From assembly GCA_036499445.1 (NCBI GenBank), contig DASYDU010000075.1, forward strand, positions 1 to 13,879: DNA of 13,879 nucleotides, written 5' to 3'. Within the stretch, counting starts at the first letter, position 1; the number at the start of each line of letters is the position of its first letter. The position numbers and the translations under genes were made by a program. Under the pieces are notes generated by a model. It made no database searches. It was not told the DNA's origin and worked only from the letters and a program-made list of their open reading frames with translations. This document shows positions 1-6,946 of the stretch, piece after piece. The DNA comes from DASYDU01 sp036499445. GTDB taxonomy: Bacteria > Planctomycetota > Planctomycetia > Pirellulales > Lacipirellulaceae.

Positions 1-106
1 CGAGCGGTTCGCAATGGAACAATTGGCCCAATCCTTGGCTGCGCATTTTGTCGAGTTGGAAGTCTGGGCCAGTACCAGCGAGCGCGATCCAATTCGCCAC
101 GTGTAG
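1..106 (+). CDS. C-terminal end of an unidentified protein (5' end outside window)
   Basis: One frame is open from base 2 to a TAG at 104-106 and reads as the last 34 residues of a protein, ending in ELEVWASTSERDPIRHV. The peptide has the balanced charged/hydrophobic mix of a real C-terminus: an amphipathic helix (MEQLAQSLAAHF) and then a strand (VELEVWAS). The other forward frame I checked (frame 1) gives a less protein-like mix rich in Arg, Gly and Ser. A promoter-like sequence and a hairpin follow it, so this gene probably ends a separate transcription unit. I do not recognise the family; the helix-then-strand ending would suit many small alpha/beta enzymes. Confidence 0.55.
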   Translation, partial: ERFAMEQLAQSLAAHFVELEVWASTSERDPIRHV

Positions 107-124
107 GCCGCCCGATCACTTTGG

Positions 125-152
125 TTGACCCACGGCTCGCTCTATCTAAAAT
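125..152 (+). promoter_or_regulatory. Putative sigma-70-type promoter upstream of the family 2 glycosyltransferase
   Basis: TTGACC (125-130) and TAAAAT (147-152) are separated by 16 bases. Each hexamer matches the housekeeping consensus at five of six positions. Transcription would begin near base 159, giving a leader of about 107 bases before the ATG at 266, with the hairpin at 178-196 inside it. The site lies just after the stop of the upstream gene at 106, a sensible place for a new transcription unit. This is a consensus match only. Confidence 0.4.
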
Positions 153-177
153 GGACTAGTTACGGTCCGCCAGCAAC

Positions 178-196
178 CGTCAGCCAAGCGCTGACG
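178..196. repeat. Perfect 7-bp hairpin in the intergenic/leader region
   Basis: The arms CGTCAGC (178-184) and GCTGACG (190-196) are exact reverse complements around a 5-base loop. No T-run follows on the + strand, so it is not a textbook intrinsic terminator. It could be a weak terminator for the upstream gene, a stabilising element in the leader of the glycosyltransferase mRNA, or a protein-binding palindrome. Confidence 0.4.
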
Positions 197-265
197 AGCG
201 ACGCATGAGGCGAGCTGCCTGGAATCGTGCTTCCCACCAAATCAGCTCCCCGGCTGGCTTTTGCC

Positions 266-1018
266 ATGACAAATCAACCGGTTCGCTTTCTCACCGCGCT
301 GCCTGTCTACAATGAGGCATCTCACGTCGATGCGGTCCTGAACGAAGTGGTGAGGTACGCCGCGGACGTGCTCGTCGTCGATGACGGATCGAGCGATCGC
401 ACGCATGATTTGCTTGACGCTCGCCGCGACATCAAAGTTGTCCGTCACGCGGAAAACCGCGGCTACGGCGCGGCTCTCAAGTCCGCCTTCGATTATGCGA
501 TCCATTTTCACTATGACGTCTTGGTCACGATCGATTGCGATGGCCAGCACGAGCCGCAGCGGATCGGAGAACTGGTGGTCGCCTGTCGCGATGCAGATAT
601 CGTTTCGGGCAGCCGATATCTCGGCCAAAGCGACGCCCAGAGTGCCGCCCCGCCCGAGCGCCGCCGAATCAACGAGCTAATTACTCAGGAACTCAACGAG
701 CGGCTCGGCCTATCACTGACTGACGCCTTCTGCGGCTTCAAGGCCTATCGCGTCGAAGCGCTCGAAACACTTACGATCACCGATCCCGGCTACGCGATGC
801 CGCTCGAGCTGTGGGTGCAGGCGGCCCATCATCGCCTTCGAATCGTTGAAGTGCCGGTGCCGCTTATCTACCTCGAAGAAGAGCGGAGCTTTGGCGGTAG
901 TTTGGACGACGGCCAGAAGCGCCTCGCCTATTATCACGAAGTCCTGGACCGAGCGATGGCCGCCGTGGCGGCGGATCAATCAGAACGCGCCGAAGGACTT
1001 TGCTCGTCCAGCCGGTAA
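266..1018 (+). CDS. Family 2 glycosyltransferase, polyprenol-phosphate mannose/glucose synthase type
   Basis: A soluble 250-residue inverting transferase that would move a sugar from a nucleotide donor to a polyprenyl-phosphate or similar acceptor at the inner face of the membrane. The GT-A fold signature is complete: ALPVYNE near residue 11, VVDDGSSD (37-44), the metal-binding DCDGQH (90-95), SGSRY (114-118), and DAFCGFKAYR (about 153-162), the acceptor-side loop seen in DPM1-like enzymes. No membrane segment follows the catalytic domain, so it is the short DPM1-like form. I chose the ATG at 266 because the fold begins a few residues later; an in-frame GTG at 227 would add 13 residues. There is no clear ribosome binding site. 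The BshC-like gene follows after 66 bases and is probably co-transcribed. Donor and acceptor cannot be read from the sequence. Confidence 0.85.
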   Translation: MTNQPVRFLTALPVYNEASHVDAVLNEVVRYAADVLVVDDGSSDRTHDLLDARRDIKVVRHAENRGYGAALKSAFDYAIHFHYDVLVTIDCDGQHEPQRIGELVVACRDADIVSGSRYLGQSDAQSAAPPERRRINELITQELNERLGLSLTDAFCGFKAYRVEALETLTITDPGYAMPLELWVQAAHHRLRIVEVPVPLIYLEEERSFGGSLDDGQKRLAYYHEVLDRAMAAVAADQSERAEGLCSSSR

Positions 1019-1084
1019 ACAAGGATCGACGATAGAGGCGCTTGGAAGCCTCGCCAACTTTTTCCTCAGGCTGCACTTCTTATT

Positions 1085-2728
1085 ATGCTGATGGCTGAAA
1101 CCGCGCAGTATCGGCGTTATCGTGCGCCGCAAGAAGACGGCCAAGTGCTGGTTGATCCACCGCGGGCGTCGTTGGCCGCCGTCGTGGCTCGCAATCGTCG
1201 GCACGCCGGCACGCTTGACTACGACCTCCAAGGACGCTCGCTCCGCAAATTGGCCGCCACCGCGCGGCGCTCGCTCGTCGAGCGGGCGGTCGACTACACG
1301 ACTCAATACCGCGAACTCGGCGATGCGTCGGCTGCCATTGCACGCCATGCCAACGCTCCACTTGTCCTCTCGGGTCACCAGCCCCAGCTGTACCATCCGG
1401 GCGTCTGGTACAAGAACTTCGTCTTGGGTCAATTGGCAGGGGAAGTCGACGGCGTCGCCATCCATTTGCTGATCGACAGCGACTCATGTCGCACCGCGAC
1501 GATTCGCGTGCCGACCGGATCGGTCGATCTCCCGCGCGTCGAATCCCTGCCCTTCGATATTCCCGCGGCCGCGATGCCGTACGAAGAGCGGGCGGTGTGC
1601 GACGAAGCGCTTTTCGACAGTTTCCCAAATCGCGTCGCCGCGATGTTGCGGCCATTCATTGCCGCCCCAGTTGTGAACGAGCTCTGGCCTTTGATCCGCA
1701 AACGCACTAGCGGCGAGACCAATCTTGGCCGGCGAATCGCGCAAGGCCGTCACTCGCTCGAAGCCGCCTGGGGTAACGAGACATTGGAGCTCCCGCAAAG
1801 TGCCGTCTGTGGCCTGCGAGAGTTCGCCTGGTTTTTGGCCCATGTCTTGGCACACCTCCCGCGATTTCGGGCCGCCTACAACGAGGCCTTAGATTCCTAC
1901 CGCCGAGCCCACGGCCTCCGCAATCGCGCACACCCCGTTCCCGACCTTGCTCACGAAGACGGCTGGCTCGAAGCGCCATTTTGGATTTGGTCGACCGACG
2001 ATCCGCGGCGCCAGCCACTGTTTGTCCGTCAGCGCGGAGGTGAGCTATTGATCTCCGACCGCCAACAGCGATCCTTCGCTCTGTCGCTGACCGAAGACGG
2101 CGACGCTGCGATCGCCGTTGAGCAATTCGAGGATCTAGCCGCCCGCGGCATCAAAATCCGCACTCGCGCCCTGACCACGACCCTATTTGCCCGCCTGTTG
2201 CTCAGCGATATCTTTTTGCACGGCATCGGTGGCGCCAAATACGACCAGGTCACGAACCAGATTGCCGAACAATTCTTTGGCTTCGCCTTGCCGGAATTTG
2301 CCACGGTCTCGGCAACTCTGCGACTTCCCATCGACCATCCCCGCTCAAATGCTGAGCAGCTTCTGTCTACGAGGCAACAGCTCCGCGAGCTCAATTACCA
2401 TCCGGAGCGATCGCTCAGCGGCGATGGAGCGGCGACGGTCCAAACTAGCGCGAATGCCGCCAGTATCTTAGCCGACAAGCGCCGCTGGCTCGCCACGCCG
2501 GTGACGCCCAATAACGCTCGCGCTCGGCACTTAGGCATTCATGCCGCCAATGCCGCGCTGCAATCCTTCGTCCAGCCGCGGCGGGATCAACTTCGTCGGC
2601 AGCTTAATACGGTCGTCGAAGCTCTGCACGCCAAGGCGATCTTGGAATCTCGCGATTATTCGTTTGTCCTCTATCCGGGCGAAGACCTCCGTCGATTGCT
2701 GCTCGATGGGGCAGCGGCCGGAGAATAG
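1085..2728 (+). CDS. BshC-like protein (putative bacillithiol-synthesis cysteine-adding enzyme family)
   Basis: A soluble 547-residue protein. Residues 95-112 (SGHQPQLYHPGVWYKN and onward) form a His/Gln-rich nucleotide-site-like loop, followed by the acidic strand HLLIDSDSC (127-135). This order resembles the N-terminal part of BshC, in which a GQQ-type loop precedes an acidic segment. A glycine-rich stretch, HGIGGAKYDQVTNQI, lies near residue 380, where BshC has its second conserved block. The C-terminus is helical and ends in YSFVLYPGEDLRRLLLD. BshC joins cysteine to glucosaminyl-malate, the last step in bacillithiol synthesis. Similarity is by motif and length, and several canonical BshC motifs are altered, so it may be a planctomycete paralogue with another substrate. 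No BshA or BshB is visible here. ATGs at 1085 and 1091 are both possible starts. Confidence 0.5.
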   Translation: MLMAETAQYRRYRAPQEDGQVLVDPPRASLAAVVARNRRHAGTLDYDLQGRSLRKLAATARRSLVERAVDYTTQYRELGDASAAIARHANAPLVLSGHQPQLYHPGVWYKNFVLGQLAGEVDGVAIHLLIDSDSCRTATIRVPTGSVDLPRVESLPFDIPAAAMPYEERAVCDEALFDSFPNRVAAMLRPFIAAPVVNELWPLIRKRTSGETNLGRRIAQGRHSLEAAWGNETLELPQSAVCGLREFAWFLAHVLAHLPRFRAAYNEALDSYRRAHGLRNRAHPVPDLAHEDGWLEAPFWIWSTDDPRRQPLFVRQRGGELLISDRQQRSFALSLTEDGDAAIAVEQFEDLAARGIKIRTRALTTTLFARLLLSDIFLHGIGGAKYDQVTNQIAEQFFGFALPEFATVSATLRLPIDHPRSNAEQLLSTRQQLRELNYHPERSLSGDGAATVQTSANAASILADKRRWLATPVTPNNARARHLGIHAANAALQSFVQPRRDQLRRQLNTVVEALHAKAILESRDYSFVLYPGEDLRRLLLDGAAAGE

Positions 2729-2792
2729 AGCCAATCGCCGCTCAGTGCCGATTGGAGCGTTCGCTGCGGCTGCGACTCGGCGACGGCACAGT

Positions 2793-2798
2793 TACAAT
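2793..2798 (+). promoter_or_regulatory. TACAAT -10-like element abutting the rhomboid start codon
   Basis: TACAAT matches the -10 consensus at five of six bases and ends six bases before the GTG at 2805. Transcription from it would start at or within a base or two of that GTG, giving a leaderless mRNA. No convincing -35 hexamer lies 16-18 bases upstream. This supports 2805 as the start rather than any earlier in-frame codon. Confidence 0.3.
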
Positions 2799-2804
2799 AG
2801 AGCC

Positions 2805-3965
2805 GTGCTCTTCCCCTATTCCACCGACGCACCGGTCTACCACTGGCCGATCGCCACCGTTGGCCTGATTTTTGCCAATACGTTGATTCTTGTGGCAATG
2901 GCCACCGGCCATTTGTATGTCGACGATTGGATTCTCGAATACGGCCACGGCCTCCATCCGCAGCAATGGCTCAGCTCGATCTTCGCCCATGCCGGTTGGG
3001 AGCACTTGATCGCAAATATGATCTTTTTGTGGATCTTCGGCTTGGTCGTGGAGGGCAAGCTCGGTTGGTGGCGGTTTCTCGCCTGCTATCTCGCGATCGG
3101 AATCACAGAGACGATGCTTGAGCAGCTGATCATGCTCCACTACCACGGCGACGTGCCCGGCTCGCTCGGCGCCTCGGGCGCAATTTTCGGCATCATGGCA
3201 ATGGCCGCCGTCTGGGCGCCCAAGAACGAAGTCTCGATTTGGTATTTGTTCTTCATCCGACCTGGCACGTTTGAGATCAGCATTTTGACACTCGTCGGCC
3301 TCTACACGGGCCTGCAATGTTTAATGCTGCTCATTTCGGGCGGCACCGAGGGCTCGAGCTGGCTGCATGTAGGCGGATTCGCGCTGGGTCTGATTCCCGC
3401 CATCGTGCTCCTCAAGAGTGGCCTGGTCGACTGCGAAGATTGGGACTTCTTCCACGTCTGGAGTGGCAACTACGGCGGTTTCCACGAGAAGCCAACCCCG
3501 CCCGATAATTCGGCCGAGCTCGATGCCCGCCGCCAAGAGCGTGACGCAAAGCTTTTGGCCGATGGCCAGACGCAGCTTGCCTCGTATCTCGACGCCGGAA
3601 ATGTCAATGCGGCATTTGTGCTCTATCAGAAAATCAAGCACGTCGGCAGCGGCCTTGCTCTCGACCGCGGGCAGCTCCGAGCGATGATCAAAGGCTTGCA
3701 GGTCGCCGGCCGCTGGCACGAGTCAGCACCGTTCATGGCTGAATTCATTGCTCGCTTCCCCGACACGGCCGAACCAATGCGACTGAAACTGGCCCAGATT
3801 TGCGTCGTTGAATTGCAGCGGCCCGGCAAAGCGATCGACATCTTGAAAGCAATCAACGCCCGCCGCTTGCCGCCCGACCAACTGGCGCTGGCCAAGAAAA
3901 TCGCCGCCAAGGCCGAGCAGATGCAGGCCGAGGGCGTTGTTGAATTGGATTCCGAACATTGGTAG
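2805..3965 (+). CDS. Rhomboid family intramembrane serine protease with C-terminal helical-repeat extension
   Basis: A 386-residue membrane protease expected to cleave transmembrane substrates within the bilayer. The catalytic pair is intact: Ser124 in the GASG motif (122-125) and His188 in HVGGFALG. The early HAGWEHLIAN motif (62-71) supplies the conserved His and Asn of the oxyanion/loop region. About six hydrophobic spans fill residues 15-205. From about 235 to 386 the chain is soluble, helical and Ala/Lys-rich (ASYLDAGNVNAAFVLYQ, AGRWHESAPFMAEFIARFP), resembling TPR-type pairs, which could recruit substrates on the cytoplasmic side. The frame is open further upstream, but that part overlaps the BshC-like gene and is not protein-like; the GTG at 2805 precedes the first hydrophobic segment and follows a -10-like site. 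It ends 12 bases from the convergent anti-sigma gene. Confidence 0.88.
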   Translation: MLFPYSTDAPVYHWPIATVGLIFANTLILVAMATGHLYVDDWILEYGHGLHPQQWLSSIFAHAGWEHLIANMIFLWIFGLVVEGKLGWWRFLACYLAIGITETMLEQLIMLHYHGDVPGSLGASGAIFGIMAMAAVWAPKNEVSIWYLFFIRPGTFEISILTLVGLYTGLQCLMLLISGGTEGSSWLHVGGFALGLIPAIVLLKSGLVDCEDWDFFHVWSGNYGGFHEKPTPPDNSAELDARRQERDAKLLADGQTQLASYLDAGNVNAAFVLYQKIKHVGSGLALDRGQLRAMIKGLQVAGRWHESAPFMAEFIARFPDTAEPMRLKLAQICVVELQRPGKAIDILKAINARRLPPDQLALAKKIAAKAEQMQAEGVVELDSEHW

Positions 3966-3977
3966 TTCGGATGACGC

Positions 3978-4391
3978 TCAATCTTGCCGACGCAAATAGC
4001 CTGCGCTCGACTGAAAGTACTTCAGCCGCCGGCTTGTGACGGCGCCGGCGTCCGCGGCCGACTGCTGGGCCCGTAAGTCCTCGATGCTCGCCCCGCAGTA
4101 CCGGCACTTGACGACCTCCAAGTGAAATTTCACATAGTCGGCCGCTTCATTCGACAAAACGCCCAACAGATAGCTGCCAAGTTGCTCCCGTGGGGGACAG
4201 CTGAGCCGATGGCGCCGCCAAATCTCACCGACCGAATGTACGCCAGCGTCGCGCCGGCCGTTGATCGCGATCATCCGCTGTTCGAGCGCCTCGTATTGCC
4301 GCAGCGCATCCTCGACCGCCGCCATCCGCTCAACCGGCAGCGATTCGTCGAGATAGGCCTCGAGCTCGGCGTTAGAGAAATCAGCTGGCAT
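3978..4391 (-). CDS. Small zinc-finger protein, probable anti-sigma factor for the adjacent ECF sigma
   Basis: A 137-residue protein whose ATG (4391-4389) overlaps the end of the sigma gene by 11 bases, the usual sign of translational coupling. The second half holds a zf-HC2-like module: Cys65-Pro-Pro, a helix with the GSYLLGVLSNEAADYVKFH pattern, His90, and Cys96-x2-Cys99, giving four likely zinc ligands. The first half (FSNAELEAYLDESLPVERM, 5-23) has the same helix pattern but lacks its Cys/His ligands, so it looks like a degenerate copy of the module. There is no membrane segment, so the protein should be cytoplasmic, unlike many membrane-bound anti-sigmas. Function is inferred from position and fold pattern. 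The frame is open upstream to 4661, but that stretch only shadows the sigma gene. Confidence 0.72.
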   Translation of the reverse strand: MPADFSNAELEAYLDESLPVERMAAVEDALRQYEALEQRMIAINGRRDAGVHSVGEIWRRHRLSCPPREQLGSYLLGVLSNEAADYVKFHLEVVKCRYCGASIEDLRAQQSAADAGAVTSRRLKYFQSSAGYLRRQD

Positions 4392-5037
4392 GTTCGTCCG
4401 CATAAAGTTCAGGAAATACGTCTTCATTGAGCCGCTGCTTGCGGACCAGCGATTGCAGCCGGGCGATGAAATCGAATTTAAAATTCGCGACCTGCTGCTC
4501 CGAGATGCCCAGCGCCGCCGCCACGTCCTTGTTCGCCGCACCGCAAACGAACAAGAGCTCCATGCACTTGATCTTCTGCCAGTCGCCCTTCGTACGCCAG
4601 GCGTCGATCTGATCGGCGATGCCTTGGGCAACCGCTTCCTCTTCCATGCCGCGCCGCTCACCGCTGCGGGCGATGCTGCTGGCCGGCCGCGCCGAGCATG
4701 GCATGTCCCACGCGCCCCCGTCGCTGTTGGCTGTGGACGACAGCGGTAGCACCGGCCGCCGCCCTTCGCGGCGCAAGTAGTCGGTCAGCTTGTGCGAGGC
4801 GATCGAAAACAAATAGCTTTCCAGCGGCCGCCGCGTGTCGTAATTCGGCAAGCTGGTCAGAAAGCCAATAAACGTTTCCTGAACCACGTCTTCGCTGGCC
4901 GCCCGCTGCCGCAACCGACTCTGCACAAACGACAAGAGCCGCCCTTCATACTGCGCGATCAGCGTATTCCACGCATCCGGCTTACCGGTGCGAATCTGCT
5001 GGACCAACAGCGTGTCTGGGCGAATTGTGTCGGGCAT
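4381..5037 (-). CDS. ECF-type RNA polymerase sigma factor
   Basis: A 218-residue sigma-70 family protein of the extracytoplasmic-function class. Region 2 spans about residues 20-92, with the core-binding and -10 recognition helices recognisable in AASEDVVQETFIGFL (46-60) and YLFSIASHKLTDYLRRE (75-91). Region 4 spans about 145-200, with the helix-turn-helix NKDVAAALGISEQQVANFKFD (159-179) that contacts the -35 element. The two are joined by an unusually long linker (about 93-143) rich in Ser, Ala and Arg. It has its own extended -10 promoter 62 bases before the ATG and is followed by an overlapping zinc-finger gene, the standard sigma/anti-sigma layout. The ATG at 5037 is the natural start because region 2 begins soon after. 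No Shine-Dalgarno site is present. Confidence 0.9.
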   Translation of the reverse strand: MPDTIRPDTLLVQQIRTGKPDAWNTLIAQYEGRLLSFVQSRLRQRAASEDVVQETFIGFLTSLPNYDTRRPLESYLFSIASHKLTDYLRREGRRPVLPLSSTANSDGGAWDMPCSARPASSIARSGERRGMEEEAVAQGIADQIDAWRTKGDWQKIKCMELLFVCGAANKDVAAALGISEQQVANFKFDFIARLQSLVRKQRLNEDVFPELYADEHAS

Positions 5038-5098
5038 GGCGGAGGGACACGTTTAGTTATTCGTGGGCGGCGATATTCGTGGATTGGCCGCGACGCCC

Positions 5099-5107
5099 AT
5101 TATAACA
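5099..5107 (-). promoter_or_regulatory. Extended -10 promoter for the sigma/anti-sigma pair
   Basis: Read on the minus strand, TGTTATAAT gives a perfect TATAAT (5104-5099) preceded by the TG-n of an extended -10 element. Transcription would start near 5092, leaving a leader of about 55 bases to the ATG at 5037. No good -35 hexamer is present at 16-18 bases, which fits an extended -10 promoter. It lies between the stop of the membrane protein gene (5158) and the sigma start, so the pair can be expressed separately from the kinase block. Confidence 0.55.
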
Positions 5108-5157
5108 TCTGCGCCTCTCGCTGCGGGAGGTGATTGCCACCTTCGCCCAGCGACTTC

Positions 5158-6915
5158 TCACGGACGATAGGACATTGCTCGACCAAGGACCGCGACTACC
5201 AATGGGCTCAAGATCAATACCGTCACGATCACGAGCGCCGGCACGCCAAAGAACAATCGCTTCGTATAGTAACCCTTCGTTGCGGTGTCGACCTTCAGCA
5301 GTCCAAACACCAGCCCGATCAAGCCCAATATCGAGCCGCTCACGAACCCCACCTGCGTCAACCGGGACTCGCGCCTGACTTCATCCCAACGCATGCGCAA
5401 GTCTCGATCGACGTCCGGCGTAAATTCGACGAGCGTGTAGAGGTTCTTCATCGGCCCCACCGAGCGCTCGACCGTTTCCCAGTATTCGTCTTTAGCGATC
5501 TCGCGACGGATGTAGGACAAATCGATACCCATTCGGTCCAGCGTTGCCGATCGAAAATTGAGGATTGTTACATTCGGGCTGCCGTCTTGCGCGGTTGTCA
5601 AACTCGGATAATCGTTCAAACCCCAGATGTAATGCTTGACGTAGTTATCCGTAGCGATCTTCAGCAGCTCGTCCATCTTGGCGGAACACTCATCGGGAGT
5701 GGCGTAGGGCCCGGCCGGAATGGCCCATCTCAGCACGTTGCCCACTTGCTTTTGCGGCTCGTCGACCCAGGCCGGCCGCGGCTTGCTCGCCGGCACGTCG
5801 CCGCCAATCTTTTCGTTGAGCTCGCTCGTGCTGCTCGCATGTCCGCTGCCATCCCGTGCGGTCGTCGGCTTGACGCTGGTTTTGTTGCTATTTGCTGGTA
5901 CCTCCTTCGTTGCCGCCACCGTTTTTGCCATCGTCTTGGCCGCGGGCTGCGAGTGGACCGCGGATTCAGATTTATCGATCGGTTGATCGCCCGCGCCGAG
6001 TGTGCGCGCTACGATCCGAGTGGCATCGGACATTTGTTGGGCGATCGTCGAAACTTCCGCAAGCACCCGGCCCAGACTCGCCGCAGAGCGGGCCAGTGAT
6101 TCGGCCGTTGAGCTGGAGCCAGTTTCGGTGTTTTTAGTCTTGGCGACATCCGCCGACGGAGCATCGCGATTTTCCATTGTTGCCGATCCGGCTGCCATTT
6201 TCTTCGATCCCGTTCTTTCGACTCCATCGAGCTTGATCTTTGGCTGATTTAGCTGGTCCCAGAGTTGTTCGATACTGGACTGCATGTCGGCCGGCGTCTG
6301 GATCGCGGACGCCGCGGTGTGGCGATGGGCTCGCACGGCGTCACGCTGGGCGTGTTCCGCCTGCTGGCGATCCCAACTTGTCCGATCCCAGGCGCTCTTC
6401 TCCTTGGTTGATTGCCAGGCCCGCAAGGCAAACGTAACCACCAACACCACCAAGATAAATCGGCCCAATCCCCAGCCGCAGCGGTGCTCGTCATTAGCAC
6501 CCGCGCGTGGCGTCCGCGACAACCCTCTGATCACGACGAGCGCGACGATCGCAATGAACACAAGCGGGCCTATGGATATGCCCAGGCTGCTCGCGGCAGG
6601 TGGATTGCTGGCATTCACCGCAACGAATCCCGGGCCAATCGTTGTCGAGGAACTATTGGTCGTCGCCGTGATCAGCGGAATGCCTGAATCGAATGACATG
6701 GATACCTTGCCGTTCGATTGTTGCCCGAGAACGGCAACGGTCTTTGCCCCGATCATAACGGCCAGCAGTGCGAGCACGGCGATGCCGCCGAAGATGACGC
6801 TCGGTCGCTTCTTGACCACCGCGTACACGATTAGCGCGACGAGCGCCAGCGGCGCAACAAAGACCAGTAGCGACAGCAAAATCAGCACCGGAAAAATTGG
6901 TATTCCTGCGATCAT
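5158..6915 (-). CDS. Unknown membrane protein with a long Ser/Thr/Ala-rich central region
   Basis: A 585-residue protein of no family I can name. Hydrophobic segments lie at about residues 10-34, 40-62, 116-130, 153-167, 523-541 and 555-577. Between the fourth and fifth is a large non-membrane part. Residues 170-375 are polar and low in complexity, rich in Ser, Thr, Ala and Lys, with one amphipathic helix (about 270-305). Residues 380-515 look folded, starting RPAWVDEPQKQVGNVLRWAI with a GPYATPDEC turn (402-410). The gene starts 31 bases after the kinase stop on the same strand, so it is probably co-transcribed. The many Ser/Thr residues would suit phosphorylation by that kinase, which is inference. 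I chose the ATG at 6915; an in-frame GTG at 6939 lies in a hairpin and adds eight polar residues. Confidence 0.7.
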   Translation of the reverse strand: MIAGIPIFPVLILLSLLVFVAPLALVALIVYAVVKKRPSVIFGGIAVLALLAVMIGAKTVAVLGQQSNGKVSMSFDSGIPLITATTNSSSTTIGPGFVAVNASNPPAASSLGISIGPLVFIAIVALVVIRGLSRTPRAGANDEHRCGWGLGRFILVVLVVTFALRAWQSTKEKSAWDRTSWDRQQAEHAQRDAVRAHRHTAASAIQTPADMQSSIEQLWDQLNQPKIKLDGVERTGSKKMAAGSATMENRDAPSADVAKTKNTETGSSSTAESLARSAASLGRVLAEVSTIAQQMSDATRIVARTLGAGDQPIDKSESAVHSQPAAKTMAKTVAATKEVPANSNKTSVKPTTARDGSGHASSTSELNEKIGGDVPASKPRPAWVDEPQKQVGNVLRWAIPAGPYATPDECSAKMDELLKIATDNYVKHYIWGLNDYPSLTTAQDGSPNVTILNFRSATLDRMGIDLSYIRREIAKDEYWETVERSVGPMKNLYTLVEFTPDVDRDLRMRWDEVRRESRLTQVGFVSGSILGLIGLVFGLLKVDTATKGYYTKRLFFGVPALVIVTVLILSPLVVAVLGRAMSYRP

Positions 6916-6924
6916 TTTCGCACC

Positions 6925-6939
6925 GTGGGCAGCGCCCAC
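6925..6939. repeat. GTGGGC palindrome between the kinase and membrane protein genes
   Basis: GTGGGC (6925-6930) and GCCCAC (6934-6939) form a perfect 6-bp stem with a 3-base loop. It sits in the 31-base gap between the kinase stop and the ATG of the next gene. In the mRNA it could act as a weak attenuator or mask initiation of the downstream gene. It shares the GTGGGC core with the palindrome at 10800-10823, so both may belong to one dispersed repeat family. Confidence 0.4.
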
Positions 6940-6946
6940 CGCCTTC

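Noticed and set aside
2541..2804. Upstream in-frame extension of the rhomboid gene by 88 codons
   Set aside because: This stretch overlaps the end of the BshC-like gene in another frame, is Arg/Ser-rich and precedes the natural start of the membrane domain.
3966..3977. A bidirectional terminator between the convergent rhomboid and anti-sigma genes
   Set aside because: Only 12 bases separate the stops and I see no inverted repeat or T-run there.
4392..4661. Upstream in-frame extension of the anti-sigma gene by 90 codons
   Set aside because: It lies inside the sigma gene in a different frame and reads as Arg/Ser-rich; the overlap ATG at 4391 is the natural start.
5128..5142. A 5-bp hairpin (AGGTG/CACCT) after the membrane protein gene as a terminator
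   Set aside because: The stem is short and no T-run follows, so it does not stand out from chance in GC-rich DNA.
5134..6099. A 321-codon open frame on the + strand
   Set aside because: It lies wholly opposite the unknown membrane protein gene, is rich in Arg and His, and shows no domain; it is an antisense shadow in GC-rich DNA.
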